From contig SOIM01000037.1 in assembly GCA_004377185.1 (NCBI GenBank), positions 1-64,000 on the forward strand: 64,000 nucleotides of DNA, in the 5' to 3' direction. A program made the translations under genes and the position numbers. Shown piece by piece: positions 23,914 to 32,430 of this stretch; within the stretch, counting starts at the first letter, position 1, and every line of letters starts with the position of its first letter. The stretch is from Methanomassiliicoccales archaeon (GTDB lineage: Archaea; Thermoplasmatota; Thermoplasmata; RBG-16-68-12; SOIM01). Under the pieces are notes generated by a model. The model was not told where the DNA came from. It did not search any database and worked only from the letters and a program-made list of their open reading frames with translations.

Positions 23914-26109
23914 TCACGAAACCCTCGACCCGGGAGATACGTCCTTGTCCAGTGATACGAACGCTTCCCCTACCTTGAACGGCAGGAACCCTCTGTCCTC
24001 CTCTCCGAAGAACAGAATGATATTTGAGCCTGGTGGCGCTTCGAGTTCCATAAGATCCTCCTTTCCTACCTGTACGCCTTTTTCGGTCGCCAGGCCTGCC
24101 ACGATTCTAATTTTCTTGAAATCTTCAAACGTGATTGTTGGAGCTTTCTCGGTGCCCAAAACTCGCTCTCCCGCCCCTGCGCCAGTACTATCGATCAGCA
24201 GGGAAACTATCTCTCCATCCTCTGCCGCCAGGAGCATACCATTGGACCCGATTCCCCTGAGCTTTGCTGGTTGAAGATTGCACAGGACAATGATGCTCTT
24301 CCCCTCGATGTCCTCCTTTGTGTAATACGGCTTGAGGCCAGCCACGATTGTTCTCTTCTCGGTCCCTATGTCAATCTCCATCACAATTAGCTTCTCCGCG
24401 TTCGGGTGATCGGTCACATTCAGAACCTTGGCGACCCTTATGTCGAGCTTGTCCGCCTCATCCTCGATGCTGGCTTTCTCCGGGGATTCCAGCTTCTGGA
24501 AAAGCGGAGCAGGTTTGGTCAGCTTCCTGCCGACCGGGATGTCCTCGAGAGCGTAATCCCATCCTTGTTTTCCCACCTCTCCTTCGTGTCCGAGCATTTC
24601 CCAGAGCCTCTGAGAGGAGTGAGGAATGAAGGGTGAGGCCATTACGCAAAGTGATTGAACGATCCTCAGACAAACGTAGAGCGTAGTCGCGCAAGCTTCC
24701 CTATCCACCTTTATCTGGGACCACGGTGCCTTGGTGTCCACGTATTGGTTGCCGAACTTGGCCAGTTCCATGACCTTCTTCAAAGCTGCCTTGAACTCAC
24801 AAACCTCCAGATGGTCGCCCACAACCTTCCATTGCCTCTCGATCATTTCCAGGGCTTTTGTATCGATTTCCTCCAATTCTCCCGGTTGCGGCATCTCTCC
24901 ATAGTTCTTACCAGTAAATGTCAGCACTCTGTGAACGAAATTTCCGTATGTTGCCAAGAGCTCCCCGTTGTTCTTTGCCACGAAATCCTTCCAGCTGAAG
25001 TCCACGTCCCTGTTCTCCGGCATGTTCATGGCCAGATAATACCTGAGGGAATCGACCGGATAGGTGTCCAGAAAATAGTCCAAGCCAAGTGAAACCCCTT
25101 TGGATTTGGAGAACTTCTCCCCCGCGAATCTCATGAACTGGTTTGCTGGCACGTCGTAGGGAAGGTTCAGGGTTCCGTCAGCCATCAGAACGGCAGGCCA
25201 GAAGATCGTGTGGAAGAGGATGTTGTCCTTGCCCAGGAAGTAATAGTGCCTCACATCTGGGTCCTGCCAGTATTCCTTCCATTTGTCCGGTTCACCCTGC
25301 AATCGGGCCCACTCGACCGCCATGGAGAAATAGCCCATGAAAGCCTCGAACCATACGTAGATCTTCTTATCTTCATGCCCTTCGATGGGAATGTCAATTC
25401 CCCATTCTATGTCCCTGCTGACAGGTCTATCCTCCAAGCCTCCTTCCAGCCAGCTCCTGGTGAACTTGAGAACGGAAGCTCTCCAGTGGTCCTTGTCCTT
25501 CACGTATTCCTTCAATGGCTCTTCGAATGCGGACAGTTTGAAGAACAGATGGTTCCTCCTCTGCATGATGGGCTCTCCACTGCAGTTCTTGCACCTGGGG
25601 TCCACAAGTTGTTCCGGGTCCAGCAGTTTGCCGCATTCGTCACAGTTGTCCCCCCTTGCCGATTCATATCCACAATGGGGGCAGGTGCCCTCCACGTACC
25701 TATCGGGCAGGAACCGTCCGCAACTCTCACAGTATGGGAGCACCATCTCCTTCTCGTAGATGTATCCCTTCTCGTATAACCTCTTGAAGAAGTCTTGAGC
25801 CACCTCTTTGTGGGTTGGATTCTCGGTGCTCAGAAAAACGTCATAGGAAGAGCCCAGTTTTTGCAGGTAATTCCAGTTGATCTCGTGGTAGCGGTTGGCA
25901 ATCTCTTCTGGACTGACGCCTTCTGCTTCTGCACAGATTGTGGTGGGGGTCCCGTGCATGTCCGACCCAGAGACCATCAGGACCTCGTTGCCTCTCATTC
26001 TCTGAAACCGGGCAAAGATGTCTGGCGGAAGATAGCATCCCGCGACTCCTCCGATGTGGATCACGCCGTTCGCATATGGCCACGCGACACCGATGAATAT
26101 CTTAGCCAT
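23914..26109 (-). CDS. metG: methionyl-tRNA synthetase
   Basis: 731 residues from ATG 26109 (MAKIFIGVAWPYANG). Catalytic domain with HIGG in place of HIGH (eukaryotic enzymes have HLGN), two zinc knuckles (YCESCGRFLPDRY ... CPHCGYE and CDECGKLLDPE ... CKNCSGE), the KMSKS equivalent KFSKSKG, then the anticodon-binding helices. From about residue 600 an OB-fold tRNA-binding domain is fused (LDIRVAKVLNVTDHPNAEKL). It charges both tRNA-Met species. It starts upstream of the PHP gene in one transcription unit. Confidence 0.97.
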   Translation of the reverse strand: MAKIFIGVAWPYANGVIHIGGVAGCYLPPDIFARFQRMRGNEVLMVSGSDMHGTPTTICAEAEGVSPEEIANRYHEINWNYLQKLGSSYDVFLSTENPTHKEVAQDFFKRLYEKGYIYEKEMVLPYCESCGRFLPDRYVEGTCPHCGYESARGDNCDECGKLLDPEQLVDPRCKNCSGEPIMQRRNHLFFKLSAFEEPLKEYVKDKDHWRASVLKFTRSWLEGGLEDRPVSRDIEWGIDIPIEGHEDKKIYVWFEAFMGYFSMAVEWARLQGEPDKWKEYWQDPDVRHYYFLGKDNILFHTIFWPAVLMADGTLNLPYDVPANQFMRFAGEKFSKSKGVSLGLDYFLDTYPVDSLRYYLAMNMPENRDVDFSWKDFVAKNNGELLATYGNFVHRVLTFTGKNYGEMPQPGELEEIDTKALEMIERQWKVVGDHLEVCEFKAALKKVMELAKFGNQYVDTKAPWSQIKVDREACATTLYVCLRIVQSLCVMASPFIPHSSQRLWEMLGHEGEVGKQGWDYALEDIPVGRKLTKPAPLFQKLESPEKASIEDEADKLDIRVAKVLNVTDHPNAEKLIVMEIDIGTEKRTIVAGLKPYYTKEDIEGKSIIVLCNLQPAKLRGIGSNGMLLAAEDGEIVSLLIDSTGAGAGERVLGTEKAPTITFEDFKKIRIVAGLATEKGVQVGKEDLMELEAPPGSNIILFFGEEDRGFLPFKVGEAFVSLDKDVSPGSRVS

Positions 26110-26171
26110 TGGTGGTGAGAAAAGTCTCAAAGGATTTAAACTTGAGGTCTTGACCGCTCATCTGGGGAGAA

Positions 26172-26699
26172 TCAGTCCTTCCTCTTCAACGTCTTTGGAT
26201 AGACGTCCCTCGCTAGGTCCTTGTACAAGCTCTTGTAGTCCGTCCATTTCTTGATATATTCGTCCTTCACGTCCGAAACCACTTTCGCTGGGACCCCTAT
26301 CGCGATCTTTCTACCAGGGATCATCTTCCTCTGCGGCACAACGGCACCTTCCCCAATGACCGCCCACTCTCCAATCTCGGCACCCTGGCCAATGACCGCT
26401 CCCATACCTATCAAAGCCCAATCTTGGACCGTGCATCCGTGGAGGATGGCTCCATGGCCGACCGTAACATGGTCTCCTATTCTGCAATCTCCGTCCGGCT
26501 TGGCATGGATCACGCAGTTGTCCTCTATGCAGCTCTCGTCACCTATGAATATGGCACCGTAATCTCCTCTGATGCTGGCACCTGGACCGACCCAGGAGTA
26601 ATCCCCGATGACCACCTCTCCTATCACACTCGCAGTCTCATGAATGAATGTATCCTTCCCTATCTTTGGGGCTTTTTCATCCAGCTCGTAGACAGCCAT
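26172..26699 (-). CDS. gamma-carbonic anhydrase-like hexapeptide-repeat protein
   Basis: 175 residues of left-handed beta-helix (hexapeptide repeats such as VIGEVVIGDYSWVGPGASI) followed by a C-terminal helix. The three zinc-ligand histidines of gamma-carbonic anhydrase are present (NCVIHAK, TVGHGAILHGC). Homologues include Cam and PaaY/YrdA, some of which have weak or no anhydrase activity, so hydration of CO2 is possible but not certain. It lies 62 bp upstream of metG on the same strand. Confidence 0.85.
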   Translation of the reverse strand: MAVYELDEKAPKIGKDTFIHETASVIGEVVIGDYSWVGPGASIRGDYGAIFIGDESCIEDNCVIHAKPDGDCRIGDHVTVGHGAILHGCTVQDWALIGMGAVIGQGAEIGEWAVIGEGAVVPQRKMIPGRKIAIGVPAKVVSDVKDEYIKKWTDYKSLYKDLARDVYPKTLKRKD

Positions 26700-26820
26700 A
26701 GAATTCCCGTCCTCCCATCTCTAATGACTTTCTCCTCTTAAATGTGAATGATGGGTCTGAATGTGCTGGTTCATGGGTAAGGTTAAAGACTTTCAACATC
26801 TTCTCGGTGATGGTCATTCC

Positions 26821-28299
26821 ATGATCGACATAGAGAAGGTCCGAAAGGACATCGAGATGTGCGAAAGGGGACTCAACGAGGAATACTACCTCAACTGGTC
26901 CGGATTGAAAGAGGAATTGAACACAGCCTCGATAATGGAGAAATACTCCAGCCTGTACGAAAGGGAGGTTGTCGATCATGTTGCGGCGTTGAGGGAGATA
27001 TCTGAGCCAGAAGAGGAGAGACGGCTTCGGTATTTGCACCATGTGGTCACTCATTACTATATACTGGATAGAGTCAAGGACCTGACCGATGCAAAAGAAA
27101 CGGAAGAGGCAAAACTGAAGATCACGGTCGAAGGGGAGGAGATGCCATACCGGATTTCCGGCGTGACGATGATCAACGAGGACGACAGATTGAAGAGGCA
27201 GGCGATCCACAACGCCCGCCTTGGCGCGATCGATGGTCTGAACCAGATCTTGGAAGAGAGAATGAAGAGAATGCAGGCGCTGGCCAAAGAGCTGGGGTAT
27301 ACCAATTATGCAAAACTGTACGGGACACTGAAAGGTATCAACTTCACATCCTTGCTGAGCGAGATCAAGGAGCTCACGAGAAGAACGGACAAGCTTTACA
27401 GGGAGAAGATGTCGGAACTGACCGAAGGAATTGAACTCAAGCTGGAGGAAGCTGAGAAGCACGACGTCGCATACCTCCTGAGGGCGAAGCAGTTCGATCC
27501 TCACTTCACGAAGGGTGGCTCACTTCCCGCTCTTCGGGAAACCCTCAAGGGGTTGGGAATAGATTTGGACGCCCAGAAAAACATCGTCGTGGACGTGGAG
27601 GAGAGGGAGAAGAAAACACCCAGGGCTTTCTGCGCCCCCATCGAAATCCCGGACAAGGTGATGTTGGTGACAATGCCCCAGGGTGGATATTCGGACTATT
27701 CCTCGCTCTTTCACGAGGCTGGTCACGCAGAACACTTTGCAAACACCTCTCCAAAGGAACCTATGGAATTCAAGTACCTGGGGGATAACTCGGTCACGGA
27801 ATCCTTTGCTTTCGTGTTCGACTATCTTCTCACGGATCGAAACTGGGTGGACGAATACGTCAAGATGCCGGATACTGATGCCTACATCGAGCACTCATAC
27901 CTCGAGAAGCTGTTCTTCCTGAGGAGATACGGGGCGAAACTGGAGTACGAGATGAAGCTCCACACCGAAGGAGTGGCAGGTATGGACTCGGTTTACAAGT
28001 CCGTCCTGGAGGATGCCCTTATTTTCGATCATCCCGAGAAGCACTACCTGCTGGATCACGATGATGGGTTCTACTGTTCCCAGTATCTCAGGGCCTGGAT
28101 ATTCGAAGCGCAAATGAGGGACCTTCTGAAGGAGAAGTTCGGGGAGAAATGGTTCTTGAACGCTGATTCCGGGGTCTATCTGACAGATCTCTGGTCCGTG
28201 GGCCAGAAGTTCGACGTTGTCGAGCTTGCACAGAACGAAGGATTTCAGGGTCTGGATGTGGACCCGCTGTTGGAAGAGATAATGACCAACCTCGAATGA
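26821..28299 (+). CDS. M3-type oligoendopeptidase-like zinc metalloprotease
   Basis: About 492 residues from ATG 26821; ATG 26773 would add 16. The zinc motif FHEAGHAEHF and the downstream TESFAFVFDYLLTD glutamate define a gluzincin, and the all-helical surroundings plus a C-terminal GFYCSQYLRAWI segment resemble the M3/M32 clan. It is shorter than PepF (about 600). Probably cleaves peptides released by the proteasome; cytoplasmic, without a signal peptide. A GGTTAAAG TATA-like element and GGTGATG precede the chosen start. Confidence 0.82.
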   Translation: MIDIEKVRKDIEMCERGLNEEYYLNWSGLKEELNTASIMEKYSSLYEREVVDHVAALREISEPEEERRLRYLHHVVTHYYILDRVKDLTDAKETEEAKLKITVEGEEMPYRISGVTMINEDDRLKRQAIHNARLGAIDGLNQILEERMKRMQALAKELGYTNYAKLYGTLKGINFTSLLSEIKELTRRTDKLYREKMSELTEGIELKLEEAEKHDVAYLLRAKQFDPHFTKGGSLPALRETLKGLGIDLDAQKNIVVDVEEREKKTPRAFCAPIEIPDKVMLVTMPQGGYSDYSSLFHEAGHAEHFANTSPKEPMEFKYLGDNSVTESFAFVFDYLLTDRNWVDEYVKMPDTDAYIEHSYLEKLFFLRRYGAKLEYEMKLHTEGVAGMDSVYKSVLEDALIFDHPEKHYLLDHDDGFYCSQYLRAWIFEAQMRDLLKEKFGEKWFLNADSGVYLTDLWSVGQKFDVVELAQNEGFQGLDVDPLLEEIMTNLE

Positions 28300-28360
28300 T
28301 TCCCTTCTCTGAGAGTGTAACAGAAAGGGTTATTATGGGGAAGTTTGATACTTGCGAAAG

Positions 28361-28828
28361 GTGATTTCCGTCTTTAAGAGAAAGAAGGATGAAGAACCTG
28401 AAGCCACTGGCGAGATGGGCGAGTGCCCTTCCTGCGGTTCGACCATTGCTTTGGATGCGGATGAGTGTCCGGAATGTGGAGAGTTCTTTGCTCTTGAGGA
28501 CGTGGAGATAGAACCTGCTGGCACTGTTGTGGAGAAGGCAGGGAGAAAGGAGAAGGTCCTGTTCTACTTGGGTCTCATTCTAATCCTTGTCGGAGGTCCT
28601 GGGGTTTCTCTGGGTTCCTGGATGCACGATTGGTTCAAAATCCCGATCCCTGGCCCTGAGTACGATTCCTACAACGTGTTCGGACCTGTCAACGTGCTCG
28701 TGGCGACTCTTGGGCTCATCATCCTCATAATCGGGATAGTCTTCCTCATAATCTCCCTGAGGATGAGCCAGGTCGTGACCGAAGAGGACTACGAAGTGGG
28801 TATCGAGAGGGTCGAAGCTCAACGCTAG
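28361..28828 (+). CDS. zinc-ribbon membrane protein
   Basis: About 155 residues starting at GTG 28361 (leaderless given the TATTATGG box), or TTG 28352. Residues 20-45 form a zinc ribbon (CPSCGSTIALDADECPECGEFF), followed by an acidic linker and two membrane spans (VLFYLGLILILVGGPGVSLG and LVATLGLIILIIGIVFLIIS) with a short loop between. Function unknown; such zinc-ribbon/TM proteins are common in Thermoplasmatota. Confidence 0.7.
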   Translation: MISVFKRKKDEEPEATGEMGECPSCGSTIALDADECPECGEFFALEDVEIEPAGTVVEKAGRKEKVLFYLGLILILVGGPGVSLGSWMHDWFKIPIPGPEYDSYNVFGPVNVLVATLGLIILIIGIVFLIISLRMSQVVTEEDYEVGIERVEAQR

Positions 28829-28874
28829 TTGTTTTTGCATAAAGGTAATATTCTACCATTCAATAGCTCCAGCC

Positions 28875-29873
28875 ATGAAACCCGAGGTTGCTGCTGAGAA
28901 CGCGCTCACGTACGTTTTGGAGGCCGTTGCGGGGGAAAGAATCGTGGTGATTTATGATGATGTCCTCTCCGAGGTGGGGGAAGCCTTTGCCCATGGTGCC
29001 CTTGACATGGGTCTTTGGACAAGATCGGTGGTCCTTGAAACACGCAAGACGAGGAAGGCCATCCCGCCCGAGTTGAGGGAAATAATTGTGAACGAGCGTC
29101 CGGACATATACGTGAACGTGTTGCGGGGGCCGAGTGAGGAAACACCATTCCGAATAGCAGTCACCAAACTCCAGACAAGGAAAAAACTCAGACTCGGCCA
29201 CTGTCCTGGTATTGCGTTGGATATGTTGACCGAGGGAGCGATGGCCCTGACCGGCAGACAATATGAGAAGATGCAGGATTTTTCGAGAAAGCTGTTACGT
29301 TCTCTCTCCTCAGCCAATGAGATATGTGTCACGAGCCCTAGAGGTACGGATCTGACAATGAGCGTTAAAGACCGGCAGTTCTTTGCTGACACCTTCTTCA
29401 ACTGGAGAACGATGAAGTGGATCAATCTGCCCGTGGGCGAGGTTGCCGTTGGACCCGTTGAGAACTCTCTGGAAGGGACCCTGGTCTCGGAAGGGGCTAT
29501 TGGCGGAGTAGGGCTGATCAAGCACCCTGTCATCATTCCAGTCACGGCCGGGAAGGCTGGCAGTCCGAAGACCGATGAAGCAAAGGTCCGTAAGAAGGTC
29601 AGTCAGGCCCTCAAGACCGATGGTTGGTCTGGCATTGTTGGGGAATTGGGAATTGGTCTCAACCCGAAGGCCCGGTTCTCTGATGAGTTCCTTGAGATCG
29701 AGAAGATAGCCGGCACGTGTCACATCGCATTTGGGAACAACCTCGACTTCCCCGGAGGTCAGAACCCTTCCGCAAACCACATGGATTTCTTGATAACCGA
29801 CCCCACGATAGAGGTTGAAGGCCGGGCGGGCAGTGAGGAGATAATGAGGAAGGGAGAGTTCTTACTGGACTGA
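28875..29873 (+). CDS. aminopeptidase T / M29-like leucyl aminopeptidase family
   Basis: 332 residues. The C-terminal half has NLPVGEVAVGPVENSLEGTLV, GELGIGLNPKARF, HIAFGNNLDFPGG and NHMDFLITDPTIEV, the metal-binding Glu/His/Asp set of COG2309 M29-like aminopeptidases; the N-terminal domain (VIYDDVLSEVGEAFAHGALD) is the substrate-binding half. Probably a cytoplasmic metalloaminopeptidase. It lies between the zinc-ribbon membrane protein and the TRAM gene. Confidence 0.8.
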   Translation: MKPEVAAENALTYVLEAVAGERIVVIYDDVLSEVGEAFAHGALDMGLWTRSVVLETRKTRKAIPPELREIIVNERPDIYVNVLRGPSEETPFRIAVTKLQTRKKLRLGHCPGIALDMLTEGAMALTGRQYEKMQDFSRKLLRSLSSANEICVTSPRGTDLTMSVKDRQFFADTFFNWRTMKWINLPVGEVAVGPVENSLEGTLVSEGAIGGVGLIKHPVIIPVTAGKAGSPKTDEAKVRKKVSQALKTDGWSGIVGELGIGLNPKARFSDEFLEIEKIAGTCHIAFGNNLDFPGGQNPSANHMDFLITDPTIEVEGRAGSEEIMRKGEFLLD

Positions 29874-29911
29874 GCGGATATCATTATATAATCTGCAGTC
29901 AATCGGTGACG

Positions 29912-30148
29912 ATGTCCCAGGGAGAGAGAGACTTGGTTGACAAGGAAAGGACAAAGAATGACGCTCTCTTGGAAGTAGGAGAGATTTACCAAGCTCGGAT
30001 CGAGGAGACGGGAGAAGGTGGCAGCGGGATTGCGAATCTGGATGGGTGCATCGTTTTTGTTCCTGGTGCGGAACCTGGGATGGAAGTGCAGATCAGAATA
30101 ACGAAAGTGCTCGGCAGGATCGCCTTCGGTAAGATTGTCAAGCAATGA
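29912..30148 (+). CDS. TRAM-domain RNA-binding protein
   Basis: 78 residues from ATG 29912, leaderless given ATTATATA at 29883-29890. After an acidic N terminus the TRAM domain reads VGEIYQARIEETGEGGSGIANLDGCIVFVPGAEPGMEVQIRITKVLGRIAFGKIV. Stand-alone TRAM proteins act as cold-responsive RNA chaperones in some methanogens (TRAM0076). The candidate small-RNA region follows directly downstream. Confidence 0.9.
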   Translation: MSQGERDLVDKERTKNDALLEVGEIYQARIEETGEGGSGIANLDGCIVFVPGAEPGMEVQIRITKVLGRIAFGKIVKQ

Positions 30149-30162
30149 TTTATGGTTCGAAC

Positions 30163-30260
30163 TTTATAATTGCCCCCGATTGTGAAGTGTGGTTTTCTTT
30201 CAATCAACCGTCACAATACTTGGCTTTAACATCACTGGGAACATCCAGTCTTGTTTTTTT
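30163..30260 (+). ncRNA. candidate small RNA 1 with its own TATA box and terminator
   Basis: TTTATAAT (about 30163-30170) predicts a start near 30190. A terminator-like hairpin ACTGG-gaacat-CCAGT (30234-30249) is followed by T7 at 30254-30260, giving about 70 nt with no ORF. It could instead be the 3' UTR of the TRAM gene ending at 30148. A second hairpin (ATTGTGA/TCACAAT, 30179-30217) straddles the predicted start. Confidence 0.35.
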
Positions 30261-30294
30261 GGCATCTCTCTCCATCGGTTTCTTTGTGGAAAAG

Positions 30295-30394
30295 TTTATA
30301 TTCACCGTCGCTTATTATCTTTTAGTTATCTAAGCATCCCTCCACAACGAGGCCGTTCGGCTTGTTTTACCATCTGAACGGCCACCTTTTTTTT
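30295..30394 (+). ncRNA. candidate small RNA 2 with strong intrinsic terminator
   Basis: TTTATATT (30295-30302) predicts a start near 30322. The transcript would hold an unstructured 5' part containing CATCCCTCC, then a 10-bp stem GGCCGTTCGG/CTGAACGGCC (30351-30360 / 30374-30383) with a 13-nt loop, then eight T's (30387-30394). About 72 nt; no ORF of note. Confidence 0.5.
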
Positions 30395-30470
30395 GGAGTC
30401 GTTTTGGGTTCGTGTGCGTAGCTACTTCTGTACCAAGAACTTGTTCAAATGGACGAACGAGTATTGCCAG

Positions 30471-30650
30471 TTACTCCTCAAAAAGGGTCCCCGATTTGGC
30501 CCAGTTCTCCTTCTCGATGTCCTCAAAGATCACGTAGGTCTCATCTGGAGGCGCCTTTGCGATTCTTACGATGGCATCTGTTATCGCTTTTGCAAGCTCT
30601 CTCTTCTGCTCGATAGGTCTCGGCCACATGGTCACTCTTACGACAGGCAT
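30471..30650 (-). CDS. 4-oxalocrotonate tautomerase family protein
   Basis: 59 residues from ATG 30650 (MPVVRVTMWPRPIEQK), the usual length. Pro2, the catalytic base after Met removal, is present, and the family motif PIEQKRELAKAITDAIVRIA follows, with ETYVIFEDIEKENW as the second strand. It probably acts as a small ketonising tautomerase; its substrate is unknown. A TATA box (TATATAAATC, minus) lies at about 30689-30698. It is isolated within the small-RNA region. Confidence 0.9.
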   Translation of the reverse strand: MPVVRVTMWPRPIEQKRELAKAITDAIVRIAKAPPDETYVIFEDIEKENWAKSGTLFEE

Positions 30651-30883
30651 TCTACAACTCTCCTCTTCTTTCCCTATGCGTACCTGCGATTTATATACAA
30701 CTATCGAAAACACACTGGGACGCCTGGCATCGAAACTTCTCGGCCGTGTGATCGGTATTTCCTTTTTTTCCCACCAACCGCATTTATGCCGATTTCATCT
30801 CTCCCTTCCTTTCTGAACTTGCCTCCTTTTCTTGCTTACGGGATACCCCTAAAACGAGCAACTCTTAAGATGTCAAAGAAAGG
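30651..30883. other. gene-free stretch between the tautomerase and small RNA 3
   Basis: Contains the tautomerase promoter and a pyrimidine-rich run. A T7 run near 30762-30768 and a TTTATG box near 30784 are visible, but no convincing hairpin or ORF. I assign nothing further here. Confidence 0.4.
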
Positions 30884-30975
30884 TTTAAATAGAATCGCCA
30901 GTAATAGGATATTGGGTGTTTGAATGGGCAATCTCCCCCCTCCTAGAAGATTTTCCCGTTCAACACCACTTTTTT
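30884..30975 (+). ncRNA. candidate small RNA 3 with C-rich anti-Shine-Dalgarno-like loop
   Basis: TTTAAATA (30884-30891) predicts a start at about 30912. The RNA is almost entirely one hairpin: GGTGTT (bulged T) GAATGGG, 30915-30928, pairs with CCCGTTC-AACACC, 30955-30967, 13 bp with one bulge and one G-U. The 26-nt loop contains CTCCCCCCTCCTAG. Six T's end it at 30975. About 63 nt. No ORF. Confidence 0.6.
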
Positions 30976-31098
30976 CTCGGTGAGTCATTGTTTTCCTCTG
31001 TTTGCCCTGATCCGACTCTAATGCAAACGCGGTTTCCGTTCAGGCGTAGAAACCAAAATCTATAACAGTTTCCAAGCATATTAACCCCGAGTGATACA

Positions 31099-32430
31099 AT
31101 GAAGGTTCTCAATGTGGGAGGAGGGGCAAGGGAGCACTCGATCGTAGAGGCGCTGAGTAAGAGCGGTGCCGAGATATACTCGGTGATGAAGAACAAGAAC
31201 CCCGGAATCGCGAAGGCTTCCAAGGATTATGTCCTCATGGACGAGTGTGAGATTGAGAAAGTTGCGGAATGGGCCATTTCCAAGGGTGTAGAGCTGGCCA
31301 TCATCGGGCCTGAGTCACCTTTGGGAGAAGGCATCGTCGATCTGCTCGAGAGCAAAGGAATCCCTTGCGTAGGGCCCTCGAAGGCGGCAGCTCAGATCGA
31401 GATCTCCAAGGAGTACGCCAGAGACCTGATGAAAAGGAACAATATACCAGGATACGTTGAGCACCGGGCCTTTGACAATCTGGAGGACATCAGGCAGTTC
31501 TTGGAGGAGTTCGGTCGGGACGTGGTGGTGAAACCGATCGGCCTGACTGGCGGAAAAGGCGTGAAGATAATGGGGGAACAACTGAAGGACTATGACGACG
31601 TTCTGGCCTATTGTAGCGAAATACTCGAGAACGAGATCGGCGGTCAGTCCCGATTGATAATCGAGGAAAGATGTATCGGGGAGGAGTTCACCCTTCAGGC
31701 ATTCTGTGATGGCAAGACACTGGCTCCAATGCCGGCCGTGCAGGACCATAAGAGAGCTTACGAAGGGGATGAGGGGCCCAACACTGGCGGTATGGGCTCC
31801 TATTCCGAGTCAAACTGGCTTTTACCCTTCCTCACCAAAGAGGAATACGACCAAGCGGTGGACATAATGAAACAGACCATCGAAGCGATGGCTGCGGAAG
31901 GGACTCCCTACAAAGGCGTTCTTTATGGCCAGTTCATGTTGACCGCGGACGGTCTGAAGCTTATCGAATACAATGCAAGATTCGGGGACCCAGAATCAAT
32001 GAACGTCCTTCCCACGCTCCAGGATGATTTCCTGACCATATGCAAAGGGATAGTGGACGGCAACTTGAGCGCTGCCATCACGTTCGACCCGAAGGCAACT
32101 GTCTGCAAATATGTGGTCCCCATCGGCTACGGTGTGAAGTCTCTCGTAGGGGAGAAAATCTACCTGGATGAGGGAGCCATAAAGAAGACCGGAGCTGAGC
32201 TCTACTACGCTTCGGTCAACGAAGAGGGGGGACAGATATACACAACCTCATCGCGGTCGCTGGGCATCGTGGGGGTTGCCAATACGATTTCCGAGGCCGA
32301 GTTCATTTCCGAGGAAGCGCTCAGATACATCAGCGGAAAGGCATACATGAGGCATGACATAGGAAAGCCAGAGAGCATCCGAAGGAAGATTGAAAGGATG
32401 GAAGAGATACGGGGGAGTCGATCAGCATAG
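31099..32430 (+). CDS. purD: phosphoribosylamine-glycine ligase
   Basis: 443 residues, ATP-grasp enzyme. LNVGGGAREHSIVEAL (N domain), IIGPESPLGEGIVD, GPSKAAAQIEISKEYARDLM, VVVKPIGLTGGKGVKIM (ATP loop), EEFTLQAFCDGKTLAPMPAVQDHKRA, EGPNTGGMGSYS and FGDPESMNVLP are all diagnostic. It makes glycinamide ribonucleotide in purine synthesis. A 124-bp gap separates it from small RNA 3. Its TAG overlaps the proposed ATA start of the M20 gene. Confidence 0.97.
   Translation: MKVLNVGGGAREHSIVEALSKSGAEIYSVMKNKNPGIAKASKDYVLMDECEIEKVAEWAISKGVELAIIGPESPLGEGIVDLLESKGIPCVGPSKAAAQIEISKEYARDLMKRNNIPGYVEHRAFDNLEDIRQFLEEFGRDVVVKPIGLTGGKGVKIMGEQLKDYDDVLAYCSEILENEIGGQSRLIIEERCIGEEFTLQAFCDGKTLAPMPAVQDHKRAYEGDEGPNTGGMGSYSESNWLLPFLTKEEYDQAVDIMKQTIEAMAAEGTPYKGVLYGQFMLTADGLKLIEYNARFGDPESMNVLPTLQDDFLTICKGIVDGNLSAAITFDPKATVCKYVVPIGYGVKSLVGEKIYLDEGAIKKTGAELYYASVNEEGGQIYTTSSRSLGIVGVANTISEAEFISEEALRYISGKAYMRHDIGKPESIRRKIERMEEIRGSRSA

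Noticed and set aside
30153-30161. GGTTCGAAC resembling a tRNA T loop
   Set aside because: No acceptor, anticodon or D arm can be built around it.
30145-30377. Two 62-aa ORFs in the small-RNA region
   Set aside because: They contain the TATA boxes and terminator-like hairpins, have no Shine-Dalgarno and no recognisable protein features.
30721-30768. Possible fourth small RNA ending at a T7 run
   Set aside because: Only a 3-bp stem precedes the T-run and the TATA element is already used by the tautomerase gene.
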